A stretch of 34,294 bases of DNA, from assembly GCA_023665935.1 (NCBI GenBank), contig JAMPCZ010000011.1, forward strand, positions 1-34,294, written 5' to 3'. This stretch comes from Muribaculaceae bacterium (lineage in GTDB: Bacteria; Cyanobacteriota; Vampirovibrionia; Gastranaerophilales; Gastranaerophilaceae). Of the stretch, positions 23,612 through 31,895 are shown one piece after another. The position numbers and the translations under genes are program-made. The number at the start of each line of letters is the position of its first letter. Positions within the stretch are counted from its first letter, which is position 1. Under the pieces are notes generated by a model, which was not told the origin of the DNA, did no database searches, and saw only the letters and a list, made by a program, of their open reading frames with translations.

Positions 23612-23641
23612 TTACAGTTTTTTAGTTTTTTGTAGTATATT
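23612..23641 (+). promoter_or_regulatory. Promoter of the decarboxylase gene, leaderless type
   Basis: TTACAG (23612-23617), an 18-nt spacer and TATATT (23636-23641). The ATG at 23648 begins 6 nt after the -10 and no ribosome site exists. Confidence 0.45.
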
Positions 23642-23647
23642 CATGGT

Positions 23648-25078
23648 ATGCCGAATAAAGTTAGATATGAAAAACAAACAAAAATCAAAGCCCCTATTGT
23701 TGAAGCTCTGAAAACCGCTTATGACAATCCGACTTATCAGTTTCACATCCCAGGACATACCAAGGGATTAGGTACTTTGCCCGATTTTAGAAAACTTGTC
23801 GGGAAAAAAGCTTTAATGGTTGATACAACAGATGAATTTGATAATTTAGGCACACTTACCCCTGCAACCGGCCCGATTAAGGAAGCAGAAGAACTTGCAG
23901 CACAAGCGTTTGGGGCGAAAAGAACATTTTTCCTGCTTAACGGTTCAACTATAGGTAATCTTGCAATCGCAATGGGGTTGACCAAGCAAGCGCAAAAAAT
24001 TATTGTAAATAGGAATTGTCACCGTTCAATTTTAACCGGTTTGATTATATCAGGTGCGGAGCCGTTGTGGATTATCCCTGAAAAGTTCAATGATTGGGGG
24101 CTTTGGGGAAATATTGATGCCAAAGAAGTCGAAAAACTTTTAAAAGAAAATGATGATGTTTCAATGGTTTGGATTACAAATCCGACGTATGAAGGCGTGG
24201 TGTCTGATATTGCGGCAATTTCTGCTATATGTAAAAAATACGGTGTTCCGCTTATTGTTGATGAAGCGCACGGTTGTTTGTGGAATTTCAATGATAAACT
24301 TCCGACAACATCATTAAAGCTGGGGGCTGATATTGTTGTTCATTCACTGCACAAAACCGGCGGCAGTATGAGTCAGTCTTCAATGCTGCATATCAGTGAA
24401 AATTCCTGCATAAATGAAGCTGATGTTGAACGAGCTTTGATGCTCTTGCATACAACAAGTCCTTCATTGATGTTATTGGGCAGTCTTGATGCGGCACGTG
24501 CAAACCTTCAAAGCCCGCGCGGTCAAAAACAGCTAACCCGCGCAATTGCAAACGCTAAATACCTTCGATCTGAAATAGATAAAATGAAAAACATCCATCA
24601 ATTGAAATCAGGTTTCGGCTATAAAACAGACGTTACAAAAGTCTTCATTAAAGCGGACGGACTTTCCGGTAAAAGGCTGGAATCTATTTTGGAAATAGAT
24701 TTCGGTATTGAGGTCGAAAGTGCTTCTGATGAAGGCATTTTGATACTTTGCAATATCGGCAACAAACGTTCTGATTTTGAATACCTGGTAAAATGCCTGC
24801 ACAAAATCGACACACATAATTACAAGGATATTTATTATCTTGAAAATAAAAAACATATGCCGATGCTTACTCCAATTATCAAAAAAAGTCTTCGAGAAGC
24901 TTATTTTTCAGAAAAAGAAATTATCCCGAAAAATGAAGCTGTCGGCAGGCTTTCAGGAGAAGTTGTTGCAGAATGCCCTCCGGGAATTTCAATTTTACTG
25001 CCGGGAGAATTAATCACAGAAGCGCACCTTCCGTATTTGACCGATTACGATTTTATAGAAGTCTTGAAAGAAAATTAA
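23648..25078 (+). CDS. Orn/Lys/Arg decarboxylase, aspartate-aminotransferase fold (SpeA-like)
   Basis: A 476-residue PLP enzyme. It starts with a TPIVEAL-like segment (KAPIVEALKTAY) and FHIPGHTKG (32-40), then LNGSTIGNLA (97-106), the PLP-ring Asp205 in VDEAHG, and the PLP lysine Lys236 in HSLHKTGG. These match the fold-type-I family of Bacillus SpeA and YaaO, and so does the length. It would convert arginine, lysine or ornithine to agmatine, cadaverine or putrescine. Paired in the window with speE, arginine or ornithine is the best guess, but substrate cannot be read from sequence. Leaderless-type start; the small gene at 25142 follows after 63 nt. Confidence 0.9.
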   Translation: MPNKVRYEKQTKIKAPIVEALKTAYDNPTYQFHIPGHTKGLGTLPDFRKLVGKKALMVDTTDEFDNLGTLTPATGPIKEAEELAAQAFGAKRTFFLLNGSTIGNLAIAMGLTKQAQKIIVNRNCHRSILTGLIISGAEPLWIIPEKFNDWGLWGNIDAKEVEKLLKENDDVSMVWITNPTYEGVVSDIAAISAICKKYGVPLIVDEAHGCLWNFNDKLPTTSLKLGADIVVHSLHKTGGSMSQSSMLHISENSCINEADVERALMLLHTTSPSLMLLGSLDAARANLQSPRGQKQLTRAIANAKYLRSEIDKMKNIHQLKSGFGYKTDVTKVFIKADGLSGKRLESILEIDFGIEVESASDEGILILCNIGNKRSDFEYLVKCLHKIDTHNYKDIYYLENKKHMPMLTPIIKKSLREAYFSEKEIIPKNEAVGRLSGEVVAECPPGISILLPGELITEAHLPYLTDYDFIEVLKEN

Positions 25079-25141
25079 AGTTTTCTGAATTTTTGCCGTT
25101 AGCATGCGCGGTTACTTTTTTAAGCATGAAAGAGGACGTCT

Positions 25142-25510
25142 ATGTTTAATTCGGTAAATAACCCTTTTGGTCAGCAGAGAATTGAATCTGCGCTTTCTAC
25201 AGGACAAGAAAAACGTCAGCAGCAGCAAGAACAGCAGGAAGAAGAAAAGAAATATCTTGAAAATGATGATAAGGACCAGGTTCAAATCGGAGAACTCCCG
25301 CCACTGACGGAAGATGAAGTTTTGTCTATGACATACAATTACGTTTCAAGGTTAAAATCCGAACACGAAAGCGAACCAAAAGTAATCGAAAAATTGGACA
25401 AGTTCTTGAAAAAATTTGATGTGATGAAATTTATGAAACAACATCCGGGCATGACAAGTGCAGATTTTCATATGCTGATGTTTAATGAAACTGCTAATCT
25501 TGTGATGTAA
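25142..25510 (+). CDS. Small Gln/Glu-rich hypothetical protein
   Basis: A 122-residue protein of unknown function. It starts MFNSVNNPFGQQRIESAL, has a Gln/Glu/Lys-rich stretch (20-36, KRQQQQEQQEEEKK) likely to be coiled or disordered, then a helical C-terminal part with LTEDEVLSMTYNYVSRLK and KFLKKFDVMKFMKQHPGM. No signal peptide or membrane segment. The SVNN start echoes the VNN/INN starts of two other orphans in the window. AGAGGA lies 6 nt before the ATG. It is probably co-transcribed with the decarboxylase and converges with the second prepilin gene, with 2 nt between the stops. Confidence 0.75.
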   Translation: MFNSVNNPFGQQRIESALSTGQEKRQQQQEQQEEEKKYLENDDKDQVQIGELPPLTEDEVLSMTYNYVSRLKSEHESEPKVIEKLDKFLKKFDVMKFMKQHPGMTSADFHMLMFNETANLVM

Positions 25511-25512
25511 AA

Positions 25513-26247
25513 TTAATCGAACGCTGCAGATTCTTTCATCATTTCACGCGTACTTCTGCCATTTCCATCAATAAAACAGCTTCTATAGTAACTATCTTCG
25601 AAGTTTGGTTGTGTGAAATAGACATTTTTTATGTACGTCTTATCGTTAACCTTTACAGTTTCAGAAACAGATAAAGATAACGGGAATATATCCTGCCCCC
25701 ATTTGTTTGGACCTTTTCGACCGTTTATATCAATTGCCATTCTTCCGGGGAAATCAGTCTTATTAGTATCATAATAAGTCATAAAAATCATACTGTTATC
25801 AAAAACATATGCTCTTTTTGCTTTTTTAAAATCATATGAATCACAACCTGTAGCAGGATAATTAGCAGGAATACACCCTTCTTCTACAGGCTTTGTTTCG
25901 CAGGAACGAACTGCACCCATGGTCTTGGTAAAAGCTCGTAAAAAAGCATTACATTCACCTAATGCGGTTTTTCCGGAACCTTTTTCCATTCTTAACCCTT
26001 GTTCATCAATATCATCATAAGGAACAGAACCATAATAACAGGCATAAATACTTCCTCTGTCTGCTTCTATACTTTTTAATGCAGCTTCTAATCGTGCAAA
26101 TGCAGCTCTGAATTCGGCAAGTCTTGCTCTTTGTTGAACGGATGAACCGATGGTTGTGATTGTAAGAGTTGCCAAACATCCGATTAATCCCAATGTGACC
26201 ATTATTTCTGCCAGCGTAAAACCTGATTTTTTAAATTTCAAATCCAT
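25513..26247 (-). CDS. Prepilin-like protein with canonical GFTLAE cleavage site
   Basis: A 244-residue protein. I use ATG 26247 (MDLKFKKSGFTLAE), 8 nt after a GGAT ribosome site, rather than the TTG at 26259. The leader ends in Gly before FTLAEIMVTLGLIG, so cleavage by prepilin peptidase is expected, with Glu at +5 and a hydrophobic helix to about residue 30. The globular part has about seven Cys, and the segment AIDINGRKGPNKWGQDIF is like VDLNGYKNPPNIWGYD in the 7290-7952 protein, so the two are the same subfamily with divergent bodies. No pilus operon is near. Convergent with the 25142 gene. Confidence 0.9.
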   Translation of the reverse strand: MDLKFKKSGFTLAEIMVTLGLIGCLATLTITTIGSSVQQRARLAEFRAAFARLEAALKSIEADRGSIYACYYGSVPYDDIDEQGLRMEKGSGKTALGECNAFLRAFTKTMGAVRSCETKPVEEGCIPANYPATGCDSYDFKKAKRAYVFDNSMIFMTYYDTNKTDFPGRMAIDINGRKGPNKWGQDIFPLSLSVSETVKVNDKTYIKNVYFTQPNFEDSYYRSCFIDGNGRSTREMMKESAAFD

Positions 26248-26376
26248 AACTATATCCAACCGTTAAAATCTATATTATTATTTTAACATATATTGCATAT
26301 GTAGTCAATTTGCCCCGGTCACTTAAGCACAGGGACTAATATACAAAGCCTGAAAATTGATAACCGGATAAAAGCT

Positions 26377-26499
26377 GGATTGCTTCGCTTTCGCTCGCAA
26401 TGACGACCTCTTTGCAAGGTTTACGTTATTCTAAGGAAGTTTACAACCGAAGAATCTCTTTCTTGATAGGGAGCCTTCGCCTAAAGGCTCAGGATGACA
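26377..26499. repeat. Two intergenic repeats (GGATTGCTTCG type and GTCATCCTGAGC type)
   Basis: GGATTGCTTCGC...GCAATGACG at 26378-26405 is one unit. GAAGAATCTC (26449-26458) through GATGACA (26493-26499), with a GAGCCTT/AAGGCTC hairpin (26471-26477, 26484-26490), is an inverted unit of the GTCATTCTGA family. The rest of the 26248-26504 gap is AT-rich leader of the prepilin gene. Confidence 0.65.
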
Positions 26500-26504
26500 A
26501 ATTC

Positions 26505-27419
26505 TTATGCCCTTGGGTGAGTTTGGTCATAAACCTCTTTCATATGCTGCATTGATATATGGGTATAAATTTGTGTGTTTGAGATACTTGCGTGACCTAA
26601 AAGTTCTTGTACAACCCTTAAATCTGCACCGTTTTCGATTAGATGTGTTGCAAAACTATGTCTAAACACGTGCGGTGTAACTTTTTTAGGCAACTCGATT
26701 TTCTCAACAATATCATTTATGACATTTCGAATCATTTTGGTTTGTAAACGATAACCTGTTTTGTTTATAAATACCGGAGAATCATCATTGATTGGCGGCA
26801 GGGTAAACCCTTTTGCAATCAATGGACGCGCAAAGTCGATATAACCTTGGATAAAAGATTTTGCCCGATCTGTAACCAGGATAATACGTTCTTTCGCACC
26901 TTTACCAAATACAGTAATCTCGTTATTTTCAAGGTTAAGATTTCCGAAATTAAGCCCGCTGAGTTCTGAAACACGCATTCCGCTTGCCCATAAAAGTTCT
27001 AAAATTGCACGGTTTCTGTAACCTGCAGGTGTATCTATATTTATGTTACTCAAAATCTGTTCCACCTCATCCGTTGTGAGGAATTTTGGCAGCGACTTCG
27101 GTCGTTTGGGGGATATTAGATTTTCGGCGGGATTATTTTCCGTCTTTTTCTCTCTATTCAAGTATTTATAGAAGGTTCGCAGGGATGCAATCTTTCTTGC
27201 CAGGGTTGTTTTTTTATAATTAAAAATCTGAATATAATGCAAATATTCTCGGATTTTTGAAAAATTAACCGCCTCGCAATCATCTTCTCCAAGCCATATT
27301 AAATAGCCTAAAATGTCCGCATAATATGCTTTTGCGGTGTGTTTTGAAAAGTTTTTTTCTACAAGTATGTATGACCTGAAATCTTCTAAATTTTGTTTTG
27401 CTTTTGCACTTATTCCCAT
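26505..27419 (-). CDS. Tyrosine recombinase of the XerC/XerD family
   Basis: A 304-residue site-specific recombinase. The N-terminal SAM-like DNA-binding domain covers 8-95. The catalytic domain shows Arg149 (ASGMRVSEL), Lys173 (FGKGAKER), His250-x-x-Arg253 (HVFRHSFATHL), His276 (LGHASISNTQIYTH) and nucleophile Tyr285. Length and the LGHASI/TQIYTHI block fit chromosomal XerC/XerD rather than a phage integrase. It would resolve chromosome dimers at dif with a second Xer protein or alone. It is flanked by housekeeping-type genes and not by att-like repeats, which supports the housekeeping role. C or D cannot be decided. Confidence 0.92.
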   Translation of the reverse strand: MGISAKAKQNLEDFRSYILVEKNFSKHTAKAYYADILGYLIWLGEDDCEAVNFSKIREYLHYIQIFNYKKTTLARKIASLRTFYKYLNREKKTENNPAENLISPKRPKSLPKFLTTDEVEQILSNINIDTPAGYRNRAILELLWASGMRVSELSGLNFGNLNLENNEITVFGKGAKERIILVTDRAKSFIQGYIDFARPLIAKGFTLPPINDDSPVFINKTGYRLQTKMIRNVINDIVEKIELPKKVTPHVFRHSFATHLIENGADLRVVQELLGHASISNTQIYTHISMQHMKEVYDQTHPRA

Positions 27420-27505
27420 ATGTTAACCTTATTGCTTTTTTCTGACAACTATTATACAATAATTTTATAAGATTTAGAATAGTAAAATTAAAAGTAGGTG
27501 AAAAC

Positions 27506-29308
27506 ATGAATTGTAAAAAACTATTAGTAACGTCAATGTTGTTGACAGTTTCTATATTATGTGTAAATCCATCGTTTGCTGCTGAACCAATAAAAGCCCA
27601 AGTATCTAAGAGTTATGTCGATATCGATAAAATGATTGAATATAACAACTACGAAACAGCTGATCAAAAGCTGAAAGAAATCTTAACAAAAAACCCTAAC
27701 GATCTTGATGCAAAAGCCTTACAGCTTATCTCTCAAGCTAAGCAATACAAGTTGGCTCCTGCGCAGTCAGAATTAGATAAACTGTTGAAAAAATATCCTA
27801 ACAAACCGGAATTTCACTATGCTCAAGGTCTTGTATATCTGATGAGAGAAACATCTTCAGACGTTGAGTACATCAAAAATATTAAAAACTTATCAGAAGC
27901 CGCTATTCAGGAATTCGTTACCGCTGTAGGTTTAGACAGCACATATTACCAAGCATTTAACGCTATGGGTGTTGCAACTTTAAAGCTTGGCAACAAGCAA
28001 GATGCTCAAGAATTGTTCCAAACAGCTTTGAAAAATAATCCGAATTTTGCACCGGCTTATGATAACCTTGGAAATGTTGCAATGCTTGACGGCGATTTAG
28101 ATCAGGCAGAAAAATATTATCTTCAATCACTAAAATGCAATTCACACAACCCGACCTCAATGTATCATATGGGTCAAGTGGAAGCAAGACGCGGTGATTA
28201 TACAAAAGCTTTAACCTGGTTGAACCACTCACTTCATATCAACCCGAATTCATCTTCGGGATGGAATCTGCAAGGTGAATTGTACCTCAAACAAGGTAAC
28301 CAGCCGGCAGCAATCAACTCTTTCAAAAAAGCAATTCGTGTAAAACCTGAAAACTCTAAGCCATATATCAATCTTGCAGGAGTTTACGAAAGACGTTCAG
28401 ATCACGAGTTTGCGATGGAAGAATTGAAAACTGCGATTATCCTAAATCCAAACTACAAAGAAGGTATTTACAGAGTTGCTAATATGTCATTGGTAACCAA
28501 GAAATACCCTCAAGCACTTGAATATTATTCAAGATTGCTGGGTGATGCAACTTACAATAATAATGCGATTATCGGACTTGCTAATACTTATTACGAAATG
28601 TCAAAAGATACAGCGGATTCAAGAGATTTCACAACAAATAAAGACGTATATCTTGCATATGACTATGTAAACGAAGCAATCCAAAGAACTCCGAATGATT
28701 TAAAACTTCATTTGGCTAAAATTAAACTGGGTAAATTAACTCACCAAATGGAACTTACTCAAGATAACTTGAATTACATTATCCAATCTGCAAGTGACAG
28801 CTTGATGGATACAGTAATTAAAGGTGAAGCTTACCTTTCAATGGGCCGCGAAAGAGATGCGGTTTATACATTTGAAAACGCAATTAATTTCGCAAACAGT
28901 GTAGATGATGAGTTATATTTGGCAGAAATTCTTGTTCAGCATAAACAGTTCAGAACCGCAAGAAAAGCACTTCAAAAAGTCTTGATGGCTGAGTCAGATA
29001 ACAGAATTGCCGAAAACGGACTTCACTATATTGATTTGTGTGAAATGAAATCAAATGAATTCTTTGAAATCGCACTTCGCCAATTCAAAGAAGGCAATTA
29101 TGCTTCAACAATTGAATATTGTAACAGAGCAATCGATTTCTATCACAATGCTCCGTCAATTGCTAAGCTGAAAGCTCAAGCATATGAAGCCGAAGGTAAC
29201 TACGCAGGTGCAATCAAATATTACACACAATACTTGGCACTGTCACCTAATGCGACCGATAAAGCTGCAGTTGTTCAAAGAATCCAAGTGTTCCAACAAA
29301 AGATTTAG
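27506..29308 (+). CDS. Secreted tetratricopeptide-repeat protein
   Basis: A 600-residue protein. It has a signal peptide (MNCKKLLVTSMLLTVSILCV then NPSFA) cut before AEP. Then about twelve to fourteen TPR units run almost to the end; clear ones are FNAMGVATLKLGNKQDAQEL, YDNLGNVAMLDGDLDQAEKY, WNLQGELYLKQGNQPAAIN and YINLAGVYERRSDHEFAMEE, with the typical G-x-x-x/A/P pattern every 34 residues. No enzymatic domain is attached. It should act as a periplasmic or surface protein-interaction scaffold, as in envelope or pilus assembly, but the partner is unknown. AGGTG precedes the ATG; divergent from the Xer gene. Confidence 0.88.
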   Translation: MNCKKLLVTSMLLTVSILCVNPSFAAEPIKAQVSKSYVDIDKMIEYNNYETADQKLKEILTKNPNDLDAKALQLISQAKQYKLAPAQSELDKLLKKYPNKPEFHYAQGLVYLMRETSSDVEYIKNIKNLSEAAIQEFVTAVGLDSTYYQAFNAMGVATLKLGNKQDAQELFQTALKNNPNFAPAYDNLGNVAMLDGDLDQAEKYYLQSLKCNSHNPTSMYHMGQVEARRGDYTKALTWLNHSLHINPNSSSGWNLQGELYLKQGNQPAAINSFKKAIRVKPENSKPYINLAGVYERRSDHEFAMEELKTAIILNPNYKEGIYRVANMSLVTKKYPQALEYYSRLLGDATYNNNAIIGLANTYYEMSKDTADSRDFTTNKDVYLAYDYVNEAIQRTPNDLKLHLAKIKLGKLTHQMELTQDNLNYIIQSASDSLMDTVIKGEAYLSMGRERDAVYTFENAINFANSVDDELYLAEILVQHKQFRTARKALQKVLMAESDNRIAENGLHYIDLCEMKSNEFFEIALRQFKEGNYASTIEYCNRAIDFYHNAPSIAKLKAQAYEAEGNYAGAIKYYTQYLALSPNATDKAAVVQRIQVFQQKI

Positions 29309-29309
29309 T

Positions 29310-29425
29310 CCTCGCCGGCGAAGGAACGAGCCGTGTGAGTCTGCGTGCCGAATGGCTGAGGGGTAGGGTGAGGGATAAACCAAAATGGATTGCTTCGTCG
29401 CTTCACTCCTTGCAATGACAGATAA
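29310..29425. repeat. Composite intergenic repeat after the TPR gene
   Basis: It contains AGCCGTGTGAG, GAGGGGTAGGGTGAGGG (29358-29375) and GGATTGCTTCGTCG...TTGCAATGACAG (29386-29420). The same pieces occur in opposite orientation at 31935-32115. Confidence 0.65.
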
Positions 29426-29456
29426 ATAAATTCCTCATTACTAAAGATAAATTATA

Positions 29457-29711
29457 ATGAAAAAACTTGATATCAGAAAAACATTTGAAACGTTTATGAA
29501 AGAGCCTCTTAGTATTTTAACTGAGGGGCTGTTTCAAATCGTAAATATTCAATCAAATATTTTCAATCAAGAAAGTTCTTTCAGTATAGATTTTGTTAAA
29601 AATAAAACGCAATTAACCGTGGTAAATAACGAAAAAATGTGTAACTTATTTCAAACGGTTTTGTATAAGAAAAAAGTTCAGGAAGCAAAAGAAAAGGCAG
29701 GGGTGAAATAA
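29457..29711 (+). CDS. Small hypothetical protein coupled to engB
   Basis: An 84-residue protein: MKKLDIRKTFETFMKEPLSI, a helix LTEGLFQIVNIQSNIF, a beta hairpin (SFSIDFVKNKTQLTVV), then a Lys/Glu helix at the end. It has no signal peptide, known motif or Cys pair, and I recognise no family. It ends 3 nt before the engB start, and the engB ribosome site (AGGGG) lies in its last codons, so the two are translated together. It has only a weak AAAGAT upstream. Such coupling may point to a ribosome-assembly-linked role, which is inference only. Confidence 0.65.
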   Translation: MKKLDIRKTFETFMKEPLSILTEGLFQIVNIQSNIFNQESSFSIDFVKNKTQLTVVNNEKMCNLFQTVLYKKKVQEAKEKAGVK

Positions 29712-29714
29712 CAT

Positions 29715-30284
29715 ATGAAACCGTTTATGAACGCAAAATTTTTAATAAGTGCGGAAAAATTGAGTCAATGTCCTGAATATACCTTGCCGGAATTTCCGTT
29801 GCTTGGGCGTTCGAATGTTGGAAAATCCTCTTTTATTAATGGACTTGCAAATAATAAAAAACTTGCAAAGACCTCAAATGTTCCGGGGAAAACTCGTTTA
29901 ATAAACTTTTTTAATTTTTCCGATAATTTTATGATTGCGGATTTACCGGGTTACGGATACGCTAAAGTTTCTATTGAAGCACGAAACAAGTGGCAAAAAT
30001 ATTTGGAAGAATATCTGCTTAAACGCGAGCAGATAAAATCGTTGGTGCAGCTTGTTGATGCTCGCCACGAGATTCAAAAAAACGATTTTCAGATGAGAGA
30101 ATGGGTGCTTGCCTATGATTTGCCTGTAATTACCGTAGTTACAAAGGTTGATTGTATCTCAAAAAATAAAATTCAAAGTACATTGGCACACGTTAGAAAA
30201 GAGTTTGGCGGAGAGATATTCCCGTTTAGTGCAGTAGATAACAGATATAACGAAAAAATTTTGGAATATTTTACAAATAATTAA
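29715..30284 (+). CDS. engB: Ribosome-assembly GTPase EngB/YsxC/YihA
   Basis: A 189-residue GTPase. G1 GRSNVGKS (31-38), G2 in VPGKTR (57-61), G3 DLPGYG (76-81), G4 TKVD (143-146) and G5 FSAVDN near 178 are all present in the EngB-specific form, including GYGYAKV and NKWQKYLEEYL. It acts in late 50S subunit assembly and is essential in many bacteria. Length is standard. It ends the operon with the 84-residue gene, and a candidate terminator follows. Essential-type GTPase directly before a regulatory islet marks the islet's left border. Confidence 0.96.
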   Translation: MKPFMNAKFLISAEKLSQCPEYTLPEFPLLGRSNVGKSSFINGLANNKKLAKTSNVPGKTRLINFFNFSDNFMIADLPGYGYAKVSIEARNKWQKYLEEYLLKREQIKSLVQLVDARHEIQKNDFQMREWVLAYDLPVITVVTKVDCISKNKIQSTLAHVRKEFGGEIFPFSAVDNRYNEKILEYFTNN

Positions 30285-30300
30285 TCTATCCAAATAAAAA

Positions 30301-30352
30301 TGCCTGAGTCTTTTAGCATACATCCAGGCAAAATTAATTAGTTTATCTTTTT
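30301..30352 (+). terminator. Candidate terminator after engB
   Basis: TGCCTG (30301-30306) pairs with CAGGCA (30325-30330), and outer TAATTAAT (30278-30285) with ATTAATTA (30333-30340). The downstream GTTTATCTTTTTC is T-rich. The loop is long, so strength is uncertain. Confidence 0.4.
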
Positions 30353-30556
30353 CATACATATTCGCAATTCTGCGTTAAAATTTCGTTTGTTAGTTTACAT
30401 CCATATCCCTGTTTGGTTAACCATGTGTATATAGAATATTAGAATTTTCTTTATTTTTCTACTAGACAGTTGGGTAGTATGTATATTGAGATTACAATAT
30501 TAAAAAATTCTATATATAGACATCTTAAGATTAGATTTGCTTGTAGTATTCTATAT

Positions 30557-30832
30557 ATGCAACATGCAAATACTAAAAAAGCTCAGATTATACTGGATAT
30601 ATTGGCTCAAATAATAAAAGATGAGCGGTTAAAATTAAAGAAATCACAAAGATTGATGTGTGATGAATATGAAATTCAAAGGTCATTATTAAGCCGCATA
30701 GAAAGCGGTAAAAATGAGCCAATGTTGATATCGCTATGGACTATTAGCGAAGCATTGGGCATAAAATTATCTATTTTAATAAAAATGATAGAAGACAAAC
30801 TTCCTAATGGATTTACATTATTGGAAGATTAG
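30557..30832 (+). CDS. Cro/C1-type helix-turn-helix regulator
   Basis: I start at ATG 30557 (MQHANTKKAQIILDIL); earlier in-frame starts at 30470 (TTG) and 30479 would add a poorly coded, AT-rich stretch of about 29 residues. The 91-residue product is an XRE-type domain: LAQIIKDERLKLKKSQRLM, recognition helix YEIQRSLLSRIESGKNEP, then LISLWTISEALGIKLSILIK. No ribosome site; TAGTAT (30544-30549) ends 7 nt before the ATG. The gene is very AT-rich and lies in a cluster of small regulators. The start and target are uncertain; the domain is clear. Confidence 0.75.
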   Translation: MQHANTKKAQIILDILAQIIKDERLKLKKSQRLMCDEYEIQRSLLSRIESGKNEPMLISLWTISEALGIKLSILIKMIEDKLPNGFTLLED

Positions 30833-30835
30833 TTA

Positions 30836-31048
30836 TTATTTTAATTTAACAAAATCAATTTTATAACCAAGAATCTTAGCTATTGATTGACATTCTTTCA
30901 TAGAAAGAGTATCTCTTGCAAATTTACCATTTAAACTACTTCGAGTATATTTTTTATTCAACTCTTTAGTCATTTTTTCAGCTAATTCTGCAACAGTAAT
31001 TTGATTTATTGATAACAAAGGTTTTATAATATCATTATAAATCATCAT
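30836..31048 (-). CDS. Small helix-turn-helix-like protein
   Basis: A 70-residue basic protein: IIKPLLSINQITVAELAEKM looks like the first two helices of a Cro-type fold, and SSLNGKFARDTLSMKECQSI the next part, ending AKILGYKIDFVKLK. It resembles short HTH proteins common in gut-bacterial genomes but lacks a named motif. The start is doubled (ATG ATG at 31048 and 31045). With no ribosome site and TATACT (minus strand, 31057-31052) 6 nt before the second ATG, 31045 may be the real start. It converges with the regulator at 30557, the stops being 3 nt apart. Confidence 0.6.
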   Translation of the reverse strand: MMIYNDIIKPLLSINQITVAELAEKMTKELNKKYTRSSLNGKFARDTLSMKECQSIAKILGYKIDFVKLK

Positions 31049-31063
31049 TATAGTATAATTCTA

Positions 31064-31092
31064 TTGACATCTAAATAAAAATAATTTATTAT
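31064..31092 (+). promoter_or_regulatory. Near-consensus promoter facing into the antisense of the 31160-31492 regulator
   Basis: TTGACA (31064-31069), a 17-nt spacer and TATTAT (31087-31092), the closest match to sigma70 consensus in this islet. The predicted start is near 31099, one base before an ATG that opens a 17-codon frame ending at 31153 (MSKTLYYRANYHLVNSS). The gene behind it, if any, is not recognisable. Confidence 0.55.
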
Positions 31093-31159
31093 ATGTTTCA
31101 TGAGCAAGACATTATATTACAGAGCGAATTATCATTTAGTAAATAGTAGTTAAGAACAA

Positions 31160-31492
31160 CTATCGTTTTATGGCAGCAATAAAATTAAAAATATATCTTA
31201 ATTGCTCATCATTACAATCTGATATTACACGAGCAATATCTCTTTTTATATCAGCATTTGAGGGCTCTTGATATTTATCTTTAAAGAAAAAATCTAATTC
31301 AACATTAAAATAATTACTGAGCTTAGCTAAAACATCACTTGATGTGAATGATGCACCTGTTTCAATAGCAGTGATTGATTTTCTTTCTAAACCAACTATT
31401 TCAGCAAGTTGTTCTTGTGTTAAATTTTTAGAAAGTCTTAATGTTTTTATATTTTTTCCTAATATCTTCTTAACAGCACTGCTATCATACAT
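31160..31492 (-). CDS. XRE-family transcriptional regulator
   Basis: A 110-residue protein with a Cro/C1 HTH at 11-66: GKNIKTLRLSKNLTQEQLAEIVGL, recognition helix ERKSITAIETG, and LAKLSNYFNVELDFFF. A 40-residue helical tail follows (DIARVISDCNDEQLRYIFNF), as in the 6794-7120 regulator, so the two are paralogue-like. No ribosome site is present; TAAAAT (minus strand, 31504-31499) ends 6 nt before the ATG, a leaderless-type start. It is divergent from the 104-residue gene at 31581, the likely candidate for its control. The plus-strand promoter at 31064 points at its 3' end. Confidence 0.88.
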   Translation of the reverse strand: MYDSSAVKKILGKNIKTLRLSKNLTQEQLAEIVGLERKSITAIETGASFTSSDVLAKLSNYFNVELDFFFKDKYQEPSNADIKRDIARVISDCNDEQLRYIFNFIAAIKR

Positions 31493-31580
31493 AATAATAT
31501 TTTAGATAATTTTTTTTAATAATTCTAGCTATTTTAATTAGATATAGTCTTTTTAAAAGTTACAACAAAAGGAGAAAAAC

Positions 31581-31895
31581 ATGAGTGAAGACAAGAAATT
31601 ACAAACCAAACTTGAAGAGTTGAAAAAAATACAGCATGACAAAGATTTACAAATAGAAGATGCTATTTATCTTATCTATACATATCTGAATTTTTCTGAT
31701 TTATTTATTGAAAAATATTCTATTGCAAATCCGGAACTACTCAATTTAGGTTTAATGCTTAATAATATTAGAGATATAATAATGAAACTTGATAAAAATT
31801 ATAATATATTAAAAGATAAAGATTTAGCACTCGATAAAGCTGAAAAAGAAGTTGCTCAAAAACAAATGGAAGAATGTATTAAACAACTATTTTAA
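31581..31895 (+). CDS. Small helical hypothetical protein
   Basis: A 104-residue protein, highly charged and helical: KLQTKLEELKKIQHDKDLQI, a more hydrophobic centre (DAIYLIYTYLNFSDLFIEKY), and a coiled-coil-like end (LALDKAEKEVAQKQMEECIK). No signal peptide. Strong AAAGGAG ribosome site 8 nt before the ATG, unlike its neighbours. It is divergent from an XRE regulator, as is common for small accessory or toxin-antitoxin-like units, but I recognise no toxin motif. Its AT content is like the rest of the islet. Function unknown. Confidence 0.65.
   Translation: MSEDKKLQTKLEELKKIQHDKDLQIEDAIYLIYTYLNFSDLFIEKYSIANPELLNLGLMLNNIRDIIMKLDKNYNILKDKDLALDKAEKEVAQKQMEECIKQLF

Noticed and set aside
26505-27419. 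Xer-type recombinase as the integrase of a mobile island
   Set aside because: Its motifs and length fit a housekeeping Xer protein; no attachment-site repeats or tRNA junction nearby.
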